Source of the DNA: Terriglobus saanensis SP1PR4
GTDB taxonomy: Bacteria > Acidobacteriota > Terriglobia > Terriglobales > Acidobacteriaceae
Assembly (NCBI RefSeq): GCF_000179915.2
Contig: NC_014963.1
Coordinates: 1,736,001-1,800,000, forward strand
Direction: 5' to 3'
Length of the DNA stretch: 64,000 nt
Shown here: positions 17,307-23,501 of the stretch, in pieces
How the letters are laid out: each line of letters opens with the position of its first letter
Position numbering within the stretch: position 1 is the stretch's first letter
The notes under the pieces: model-generated
Database searches by the model: none
The model's input: only the letters and a program-made list of their open reading frames with translations
What the model was told of the DNA's origin: nothing
Made by a program: the position numbers and the translations under genes

Positions 17307-18769
17307 GCCGCATCCCGCTGGATCCACGCACCGCCCCCAGCTTCCAGACGGCGGCGAAGGTCTCTCTGCAGGACGCGCAGCTTCGCAAAAACGTGAAGCA
17401 CGCTACCGAGGTCATCCAGGCAAAACGGAAGAAGCTCGTTGACGAGAAAAAAGACTGGCAGGAGCTGCGCGAGGCCGGACGGCAGATTCGCGCGCACTCG
17501 CTGGCGCACCTTGAGATCTACCTCGAAGAGTTTGAGCGAAACTTTACGCGCGCGGGCGGTGTGCTGCACTGGGCCCGCGATGCGAAGGAAGCGCAGGAGA
17601 TCGTCGTTCGTTTGACGAAGGAGATCGGGGCCGACGAGGTCATCAAGATCAAGTCGATGACGACCGAGGAGATCCAGTTGAACCGCGCGCTGGAGGCTGC
17701 GGGCGTGAAGGCCTACGAGACAGACCTCGCCGAACTTATTATTCAGCTTGGCGAAGACCAGCCTTCGCATATCGTGGTGCCCGCGCTGCATAAGAATCGA
17801 ACGCAGATCCGCGAGATCTTTATGCGTGAGATGAATCTGCCTAACCTTGGCGAGTCTCCCCAGGATTTGGCCGATGCGGCGCGAACCTTCCTCCGTGAAA
17901 AGTTCCTGCGCGTGAAGACTGGCGTCAGCGGTGCCAACTTCCTGATCGCGGAGACAGGCGGCATCTGCATCGTCGAAAGCGAAGGCAACGGACGCATGTG
18001 CCTCACGATGCCGGAGACCCTGATCGCCGTCGTAGGCATCGAGAAGGTCATACCGCGTTTCCAGGATCTCGAAGTCATGCTGCAGATCCTTGCGCGTTCG
18101 GCGACGGGCGAGCGGATGAATCCGTACAACTCCATCTGGACCGGTGTCCATAAGGGCGACGGACCGAAGGCGATGCACGTGGTCCTGCTGGACAACGCGC
18201 GAACCGACGTTCTGGCTGACGGCGAAGGCCGGCAGACGCTGCAGTGCATCCGTTGCGCGGCTTGCCTGAACGCCTGCCCGGTCTACCGGCAGACGGGCGG
18301 CCATGCCTATGGAAGCGTCTACGCCGGGCCGATCGGTGCGATCCTGACGCCGCAGATGATGGGTATGGAACATGCACAGTCGCTGCCGTACGCCTCGTCT
18401 CTCTGCGGTGCCTGTTATGAAGTCTGTCCGGTGAAGATCAACATTCCGGAGGTGCTCATCCATCTGCGCCACAAGGTGGTAGAGCGTAGCGGCTGGTGGG
18501 CTCCGGAGAAGGTCGCTATGAAGGCCGTAGCCGCAGTCTTCCGGTCCGAAAAACGCTTCCGCGCGGCGCAGCGTCTGGGCCGTATGGCTGGGGCTCCTCT
18601 GGTGAAGAAAGAGAAGCAGGTCGAAGGCCTTGTGCAGTTGAAGGGCTCCGACACAACCACGCCGGGATGGATCGGCTGGCTGCCGGGGCTGATGGGTGGA
18701 TGGACGGACACGCGCGACCTGCAGGCGATGCCGAAGGAGACGTTCCGGGATTGGTGGGAGAAGCGATGA
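17303..18769 (+). CDS. lutB: Lactate utilisation protein B, iron-sulfur oxidase subunit
   Basis: A 488-residue protein with an N-terminal LUD domain and a C-terminal ferredoxin-like part. Cluster ligands are CIRCAACLNACP (Cys315, 318, 321, 325) and CGACYEVCP (Cys368, 371, 375). The ATG at 17303 overlaps the lutA stop and gives the family-typical start; an in-frame ATG 45 bases upstream lies inside lutA and is not needed. The gene overlaps lutC (ATGA), giving a fully coupled lutABC operon. Its nearness to L-rhamnose genes makes sense because rhamnose breakdown yields lactaldehyde and then lactate. Confidence 0.95.
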   Translation: MSRIPLDPRTAPSFQTAAKVSLQDAQLRKNVKHATEVIQAKRKKLVDEKKDWQELREAGRQIRAHSLAHLEIYLEEFERNFTRAGGVLHWARDAKEAQEIVVRLTKEIGADEVIKIKSMTTEEIQLNRALEAAGVKAYETDLAELIIQLGEDQPSHIVVPALHKNRTQIREIFMREMNLPNLGESPQDLADAARTFLREKFLRVKTGVSGANFLIAETGGICIVESEGNGRMCLTMPETLIAVVGIEKVIPRFQDLEVMLQILARSATGERMNPYNSIWTGVHKGDGPKAMHVVLLDNARTDVLADGEGRQTLQCIRCAACLNACPVYRQTGGHAYGSVYAGPIGAILTPQMMGMEHAQSLPYASSLCGACYEVCPVKINIPEVLIHLRHKVVERSGWWAPEKVAMKAVAAVFRSEKRFRAAQRLGRMAGAPLVKKEKQVEGLVQLKGSDTTTPGWIGWLPGLMGGWTDTRDLQAMPKETFRDWWEKR

Positions 18770-19404
18770 GCGAGGCTCGTGGAATCATTTTGGATCGTAT
18801 CCGTGCGGCAAAGGGCGCATCGAGCACCTCGTCTGCACAGGAAGCCTACGCGCAGATCTCTCGCACATACCTGCACGGTGGCCAACTCGATCGCGAGGGC
18901 ATCGTTGACCTGATGGAAGAGCGTCTGCGCGAGTACGATGCAGGCGTCTTTCGTGTGGCGCACGCCGAGGTGGGAGCGATCGTGGCGCGCGTGCTGCAGG
19001 CCCGTGGTCTTGCTCGTGTGCTCGTACCTGCGGGTCTGCCTGCGGAGTGGATGCGCGGCTGCGAATTTGTCGTGGACACCGGATTCAACGCCGGAGAACT
19101 GGACGGTTTTGACGGTGTTCTGACGACGGCGACAGTCGGCATCGCTGAGACAGGAACGATCGTGCTCCAGAATGCTCCGGGGCAGGGACGCCGCGCGATT
19201 ACCCTTGTGCCGGACTACCAGATGTGCGTTCTGCGCGTCGACGATCTAGTGGAAACCGTTGTGGAAGCGATGGCTCGGCTGGAGGCGACGAAGGAGTTGG
19301 CGACGACGTTCTTCAGTGGACCTTCGGCGACGGCGGACATCGAGATGACGCGCATCAAGGGCGTCCACGGGCCGCGGTTTGTCGATGTGTTGCTGGTGGG
19401 GTAA
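18766..19404 (+). CDS. lutC: Lactate utilisation protein C (LUD domain)
   Basis: A 212-residue LUD-domain (DUF162) protein. The conserved core GVLTTATVGIAETGTIVL and the C-terminal FFSGPSATADIEMTRIKGVHGP are textbook for LutC/YkgG. The frame extends 270 bases upstream within lutB, but the ATG at 18766 overlapping the lutB stop is the coupled start. It is the third subunit of the L-lactate oxidation complex. Confidence 0.95.
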   Translation: MSEARGIILDRIRAAKGASSTSSAQEAYAQISRTYLHGGQLDREGIVDLMEERLREYDAGVFRVAHAEVGAIVARVLQARGLARVLVPAGLPAEWMRGCEFVVDTGFNAGELDGFDGVLTTATVGIAETGTIVLQNAPGQGRRAITLVPDYQMCVLRVDDLVETVVEAMARLEATKELATTFFSGPSATADIEMTRIKGVHGPRFVDVLLVG

Positions 19405-19416
19405 AGCGCGCAGGTG

Positions 19417-19638
19417 CTAACCCTGGGGCTGTTTGCGTTTGGTGAGAGCTGGATTGGGCTTCCGCATAAAACCCTCCTGAGCCTGCCTGTGCGCAGTTTG
19501 CGATCTCAGGAACTTTTTCTGATCGACGGCGAGAGCATACAGCTCCTGTACCCCGACATACGCAACTTTGCTATCAGAAAAGTACACTAAGATCGCCCCG
19601 TCCACTCTTTCCACCGAATCAATCGTTATGTCCGCCAT
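19417..19638 (-). CDS. Small conserved-looking protein of unknown function
   Basis: A 73-residue protein with a good start context (AGAGGCGAG before ATG). The first 40 residues form alternating strands (ITIDSVERVDGAILVYFSDSK), then a short helix; the tail is basic (KPNPALTKRKQ). There is no signal peptide or membrane helix. It lies convergent to lutC and is divergent from the membrane/XRE operon. I do not recognise the family; coding status is supported mainly by start context and composition. Confidence 0.5.
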   Translation of the reverse strand: MADITIDSVERVDGAILVYFSDSKVAYVGVQELYALAVDQKKFLRSQTAHRQAQEGFMRKPNPALTKRKQPQG

Positions 19639-19776
19639 ACTCGCCTCTGATGTAGAAAGACTAATGAGGATAGGGAAGTGCTGTCTGCCTGATTTTGAAA
19701 GCTAGCGCATTTTTTATGCCATGCAAAAAGAGCGCTCCAAAATGGGAATGCGCCTGATTTGAGCACTAGTAGCGTT

Positions 19777-19796
19777 GTGTCAAATATTCTTGACAC
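19777..19796. promoter_or_regulatory. Operator 1 of the membrane protein/XRE operon
   Basis: A perfect 7-base inverted repeat, GTGTCAA-ATATTC-TTGACAC. Its right arm contains the -35 hexamer TTGACA (19790-19795) of the promoter. A second near-identical site starts 46 bases further on. Confidence 0.75.
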
Positions 19797-19818
19797 TGAA
19801 TTTCTAAGAGACTAATCT
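19790..19818 (+). promoter_or_regulatory. Promoter of the membrane protein/XRE operon
   Basis: TTGACA (19790-19795) and TAATCT (19813-19818) are separated by exactly 17 bases. The start point would fall near 19825, inside operator 2, so both operators would block polymerase when occupied. Confidence 0.72.
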
Positions 19819-19822
19819 TTCC

Positions 19823-19842
19823 GTGTCAAATATTTTGGACAC
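19823..19842. promoter_or_regulatory. Operator 2 of the membrane protein/XRE operon
   Basis: GTGTCAAATATT-TTGGACAC repeats operator 1 with two changes. Outer bases extend the dyad to CCGTGTC / GACACGG. It covers the expected transcription start and ends just before the GGAGG ribosome site. Confidence 0.75.
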
Positions 19843-19852
19843 GGAGGAAGTG

Positions 19853-20290
19853 ATGGATCTGTCTTATCAGGAGAAACGGATCTGGATGAATCTGGTGGCC
19901 GAGGTGGTGGTGTACGCGTATTACTTCGGGCGCGTGCGGCTTTCGGCCCTCACCGTAGGGGAGATGGTGGGGTTGGTCGTGACAATGGTGGTGTTACAGG
20001 TGACTTTGCAGACCACGCTGGCTTTGACCGCGAAGCGTGAGGCGATGGATGAGCGCGACCGGGCGATCGAAGGAGTCGCGTTTCGCAACGCCTACTTCGT
20101 GCTCGTCATTGGATTGGTTGCGATGATCGCCATGATGTGGTCGTTGAACTCTTCGGGCGTACCGAATGGGGGATTCCTGATGGCGCATCAGTCCGGTTTC
20201 TTTGCGGTCAACCTGGTACTGGTGGCTCTGTTTGCTGCCGAGGTGGGCAAACTAGTGACGCAACTGGTGCTGTACCGGAGGAGCGCATGA
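19853..20290 (+). CDS. Four-helix inner-membrane protein linked to an XRE regulator
   Basis: A 145-residue protein with four hydrophobic helices (about 10-30, 37-58, 82-102 and 116-138) and a charged loop TAKREAMDERDRAIEGVAFRNAY between helices 2 and 3. This DERD-containing pattern is common in small membrane proteins encoded next to YozG-like XRE regulators. A GTG at 19823 would add ten residues but lies inside operator 2; the ATG at 19853 with GGAGG five bases ahead is preferred. It overlaps the XRE gene (ATGA). Function unknown; a signalling or antagonist role towards the regulator is inferred only from pairing. Confidence 0.8.
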   Translation: MDLSYQEKRIWMNLVAEVVVYAYYFGRVRLSALTVGEMVGLVVTMVVLQVTLQTTLALTAKREAMDERDRAIEGVAFRNAYFVLVIGLVAMIAMMWSLNSSGVPNGGFLMAHQSGFFAVNLVLVALFAAEVGKLVTQLVLYRRSA

Positions 20291-20502
20291 CGTCCAGGAT
20301 CCGGAATAATATTCGGAATCTGCGGGCGGAGGCGGGTTTGACGCAACAGGAGCTGGCGGATCTGATCGGCGTGACGCGGCAGACGGTGAATGCGATTGAG
20401 GGCGATAAGTATTCGCCGACGCTGGAGGCCGCGTTCCGGATTGCGGAGGTGCTTAAAGTGCCGCTGGAAAGTGTTTTTTCGTTTGTGAAGGGGAAGCGGT
20501 AG
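20287..20502 (+). CDS. Short XRE-family transcriptional regulator (YozG-like)
   Basis: A 71-residue protein that is almost only a Cro/CI-type helix-turn-helix: LTQQELADLIGVTRQTVNAIE is the DNA-binding element, followed by KYSPTLEAAFRIAEVLKVPLESVF. The ATG overlaps the stop of the membrane protein gene. Two palindromic operators on the operon's promoter make autorepression the simplest model. Such short XREs usually act as dimers and have no ligand domain, so the membrane partner may supply the signal. Confidence 0.9.
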   Translation: MTSRIRNNIRNLRAEAGLTQQELADLIGVTRQTVNAIEGDKYSPTLEAAFRIAEVLKVPLESVFSFVKGKR

Positions 20503-20726
20503 GGTTTTGATCTTGATGTGGTGCGCACCCTGGCGAGCCCAATCTGTAAGGAGAAAAAGCCTCTTCTATTTTTTTTACGCGCTTTTGCCGGGGAAAATGG
20601 CATGTCAACCCATCTTTTCAGTCAAAGCAATGAAACGGAAAGAGTTCCGCGTGGCAGAGTTACCTTCCACCATTTAATAAAATAGAAATAGACTTCTGAG
20701 TCAAAAGTTGGATCCGTAAACGGAGG

Positions 20727-20878
20727 CCGGGTGCCCCGTACATCGCGCTTTCTGCGATGTGCGGGAGGATACGGTCTCCGCTTTGGAATGGAGATGGAGT
20801 GAAATTTTAGAAGCGGTTCGCGCCGAGCGCGAAGACCTACACATGCGCGATGAACTGCGCATGTATGGGGCACCCCGG
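20727..20878. repeat. Inverted pair of type-B REP-like units
   Basis: CCGGGTGCCCCGTACAT (20727-20743) is mirrored by ATGTATGGGGCACCCCGG (20861-20878) with one mismatch and one extra base. Each end also carries its own small hairpin (CATCGCG...GCGATGTG; ATGCGCGAT...GCGCAT). A single unit of the same type lies at 62402-62438. The arrangement resembles a REPIN or a very small non-autonomous element. Confidence 0.65.
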
Positions 20879-20882
20879 TTTA

Positions 20883-20937
20883 TGCGTTCCGCGACCCCGT
20901 TCTTTCGCGCAAAGAGCACCCGAAAGGACGGGGGCAC
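20883..20937 (-). repeat. Type-A REP-like hairpin repeat, degenerate copy
   Basis: The reverse strand reads GTGCCCCCGTCCTTTCG, then CGCGAAAGAACGGGG, then TCGCGGAACGCA. This is a mutated copy of the GTGCCCCATTCTTTCGC unit found in at least six other gaps of the window. Confidence 0.55.
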
Positions 20938-20951
20938 TTTTCTTGTTTGTT

Positions 20952-20989
20952 GATTGTCTTTGACAATCGTTGGGTTGGACGTCTAGTTT
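20952..20989 (+). promoter_or_regulatory. Candidate rhaI promoter with palindromic operator
   Basis: GATTGTC-TTT-GACAATC (20952-20968) is a perfect 7-base palindrome overlapping a TTGACA -35 (20960-20965). TAGTTT (20984-20989) follows after 18 bases as a possible -10. The palindrome is a candidate site for the regulator encoded two genes into the operon. Confidence 0.5.
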
Positions 20990-21036
20990 GGTGTTGTTTC
21001 AATAGGTATCTAGATTCTGATTTGGAGTGGGTGGCG

Positions 21037-22239
21037 ATGGCGAGTGGGCAGGGGTTGGGGAATCGGGCGCAGGAGCGGGTGTTTGCGGCGCTGGATGGAT
21101 TTCGGATTGAGGTGCCCTCGTGGGGTTTTTCCAATACCGGGACGCGATTTGGAAAGTTTGTGCAGGCTGCGGCCGCGACTTCGATTGAAGAGAAGTTTGC
21201 CGATGCCGGTGAGGTCAACAAGCTGACCGGTGCCGCACCGACGGTGGCTCTGCACGTATTGTGGGATACGCCCAAAGGAGTGAAAGACGTCCCCCAGATT
21301 CGGCAACTGGAAGAGAAATATGGCGTGCGCGCGGGATCGATCAACCCGAACCTTTTTCAGGATCAAGCGTATAAGTTTGGCGCGATGGCGAATCCGGATG
21401 CGGATGTCCGGAAGCTGGCGATCGCTCATCTGTTGGAGTCGGTCGAGATCGGCAAAGAACTCGGTTCGAAGGACGTTTCCATTTGGGACTCGGATGGATC
21501 GAATTATCCAGGAACACAGAGCATACGCAAGCGCATTGTGTGGACGGAAGAGGCGCTCGCGGCGACGCACGCGGCCCTTGGTCCGGACCAGCGGATGCTG
21601 GTCGAGTACAAGCCCTTTGAACCGGCTTTCTATCACACGGACATCGCCGACTGGGGCATGGCGCTGATGCTGGCACACAAGGCCGGACCGAAAGCCAAGG
21701 TATTGGTAGATACCGGCCATCACTACCAGGGACAGAACATCGAGCAGATCGTGGCCTGGTTGCTGCATATGGATATGCTGGGTGGCTTCCACTTCAACGA
21801 TCGCAAGTATGCGGACGACGATCTGACGCTGGGATCGATCGATCCCTACCAGGTCTTCCGAATCTTCCACGAGATTTTGAGCGAGACCGGACCTGCGGTG
21901 AAGGATGTAGCCTTCATGATCGACCAGAGCCACAACCTGAAGGGCAAGATGGAGGCAGCGGTGCAGACCGTGGTCACAGCGCAGGAGATCTACGCGCGCG
22001 CTGCTCTTGTAGACCGCGAGCAGCTTGGCGAGTTGCAGGACAAGTGCGACTTGGTGGCTGCGGAAGAGTTGTACCGTGGCTGCTTTTGGACAGACGTTCG
22101 GCCGATGGTGCGGGAGTGGAGAGAGGCGCGTGGTCTGGCGGCTGATCCCCTGGCGCAGTTGAAGACGAGCGGTTACGTGGAAGAGGCTGCAAAGGCGCGT
22201 GGTGCGAAAAACGCCGGAAGCGTGGCAACCTATGCGTAA
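21037..22239 (+). CDS. rhaI: L-rhamnose isomerase (RhaI type)
   Basis: A 400-residue TIM-barrel sugar isomerase of the Pseudomonas stutzeri RhaI type rather than the E. coli RhaA type. Recognisable blocks are FRIEVPSWGFSNTGTRF at the N terminus, SIWDSDGSNYPG, the metal-site Glu in MLVEYKPFEPAFYHTD, LVDTGHHYQGQNIEQIVAWLL and GGFHFNDRKYADDDLTLGSIDPYQ. It converts L-rhamnose to L-rhamnulose using divalent metal. The frame continues 90 bases upstream, but sequence there is not family-like; ATG 21037 with an upstream GGAG is used. It leads the operon with the regulator 24 bases downstream. Confidence 0.93.
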   Translation: MASGQGLGNRAQERVFAALDGFRIEVPSWGFSNTGTRFGKFVQAAAATSIEEKFADAGEVNKLTGAAPTVALHVLWDTPKGVKDVPQIRQLEEKYGVRAGSINPNLFQDQAYKFGAMANPDADVRKLAIAHLLESVEIGKELGSKDVSIWDSDGSNYPGTQSIRKRIVWTEEALAATHAALGPDQRMLVEYKPFEPAFYHTDIADWGMALMLAHKAGPKAKVLVDTGHHYQGQNIEQIVAWLLHMDMLGGFHFNDRKYADDDLTLGSIDPYQVFRIFHEILSETGPAVKDVAFMIDQSHNLKGKMEAAVQTVVTAQEIYARAALVDREQLGELQDKCDLVAAEELYRGCFWTDVRPMVREWREARGLAADPLAQLKTSGYVEEAAKARGAKNAGSVATYA

Positions 22240-22263
22240 GAGACTCTGCGGGCGGGGTAATTC

Positions 22264-23352
22264 GTGAGCAAGGCGGCGAAGAGGCTATATCTCATACCGG
22301 TGTTGTCGAAGGCGCTCGATATTCTCGAGCTGCTACAGGCCGAGGGCGAACCTATGTCGCTGGAGGCACTGCACCGGCGGACGAAGGTGTCCAAGACGAC
22401 GGTGTATCGCGTCCTGAAAACATTTACGCATCGCGGTTATCTGGCGCGAAGCACGGATGGTCTGTATCGCGTCGTCTCGAAGCCGAAGAAGATGCGCTTC
22501 GGTTTCGCGGCGCAGTCTGCGGAGATGCCGTTTTCGATTGCCGTGACGGAGAGCCTGAAGGCTGCGACGGCAGCGGCGGGTATCGACCTGCTGGTGCTGG
22601 ACAACAAGTACGACGCAGCGACGGCGATTCGCAATGCCGAGGAGTTCGTGAAGGCACGCGTGGACCTCGTGATCGAGTTTCAGGTGGAGCAGGACGCGGC
22701 TCCGGTGATTGCGGACAAGATCGCGGCGGCCGGTATTCCGATGATCGCAATCGATATTCCGCATCCGCATGCAACGTACTTCGGCGTGGACAACTATCGC
22801 GCGGGACACGAAGCGGGTGGCGTGCTGGCGTACCACGCGCAACGTCAGTGGAACGGCAAGGTGGATTGGGTCCTCGGTCTGGAACTGCCAGAGGCGGGAA
22901 CGCTGGTGCAGAGCCGGACGACGGGCGCCTTTGAGGCCGTGAAGGCGGCTCTTCCGGAGATCCCGGTGGAGAGCTTTGTGCGCCTGGATGGGCGAGGCAT
23001 GCGCGAAAAGAGCCGTAAGGTGGTCGCGGATTTCCTGAACCGGCACCCGAAGGACAAGGGCGTTCTGATCGCCGCTGCGAACGATACAAGCGCGCTGGGC
23101 GCCCTGGATGCCGTGCGCGAGTTGAAGCGCGAAAAGCAGGTTGCGATTGTGGGCCAGGATGCGATTCCCGAAGCGGTTGCGGAGATTGCGAAGAACAAGT
23201 CCGCACTGATCGGTACGGTCTCGCATGAGGCGGCAGGATATGGAACGCGGCTGATTCATATTGGGCTGGCTTTGCTGAGCGGCCAGACGGTGCCTCCGTA
23301 CAACTATGCGGAGACAAAGCTGGTGACCGCGGAGACGGCGGGGCGGATCTAG
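22264..23352 (+). CDS. Hybrid regulator: IclR-type winged helix plus periplasmic-binding-like sugar domain
   Basis: A 362-residue regulator. Residues 12-75 are an IclR-like winged helix (PVLSKALDILELL, MSLEALHRRTKVSKTTVYRVLKTFTHRGYL). Residues 90-355 are a type-1 periplasmic-binding fold as in RbsB (LVLDNKYD, ADKIAAAGIPMIAIDIPHP, DNYRAGHEAGG, AANDTSALGALDAVRE, VGQDAIPEAV). LacI proteins use the same sensor domain but a different N-terminal DNA-binding element, so this is a non-LacI hybrid. It starts with GTG, 24 bases after rhaI, and precedes rhaEW, so L-rhamnose or L-rhamnulose is the probable effector. There is no signal peptide. Confidence 0.85.
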   Translation: MSKAAKRLYLIPVLSKALDILELLQAEGEPMSLEALHRRTKVSKTTVYRVLKTFTHRGYLARSTDGLYRVVSKPKKMRFGFAAQSAEMPFSIAVTESLKAATAAAGIDLLVLDNKYDAATAIRNAEEFVKARVDLVIEFQVEQDAAPVIADKIAAAGIPMIAIDIPHPHATYFGVDNYRAGHEAGGVLAYHAQRQWNGKVDWVLGLELPEAGTLVQSRTTGAFEAVKAALPEIPVESFVRLDGRGMREKSRKVVADFLNRHPKDKGVLIAAANDTSALGALDAVRELKREKQVAIVGQDAIPEAVAEIAKNKSALIGTVSHEAAGYGTRLIHIGLALLSGQTVPPYNYAETKLVTAETAGRI

Positions 23353-23366
23353 TGGGGATTTGAAAA

Positions 23367-23400
23367 GCAGATTCCTCCGTTGCGCTACGGAATGACGAGG
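23367..23400 (+). repeat. Type-C dispersed repeat unit
   Basis: The reverse strand reads GTCATTCCGTAGCG, then CAACGGAGGAATCTG. It matches the unit at 27178-27205 and, more loosely, two units inside dnaX. It lies in the gap between the regulator and rhaEW. Confidence 0.55.
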
Positions 23401-23501
23401 GTCTTGTTTCGATAGGGAAATAGTTGCTGTATCGACATTTTCTATGGAATGATTAAACCGCTGTGACAGGTTCTGTCGCCGGAATTTGATTGGAGTATGG
23501 A

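Larger units (their letters stand above)
20503..21036. other. 534-base gene-free stretch: AT-rich spacer, inverted repeat pair and rha promoter
   Basis: No convincing gene is seen. From 20503 to 20726 there is unannotated spacer with a T-run at 20567-20576 that may terminate the XRE operon. From 20727 to 20937 lie three dispersed-repeat units, described separately. From 20938 to 21036 there is a promoter with a palindrome ahead of rhaI. Confidence 0.6.

Noticed and set aside
17267-18472. 401-codon antisense frame opposite lutB
   Set aside because: Lies entirely within a gene with clear iron-sulfur motifs; composition is typical of antisense shadows.
20622-20873. Minus-strand frame in the gene-free stretch
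   Set aside because: It runs through the inverted repeat pair and has no ribosome site or protein pattern.
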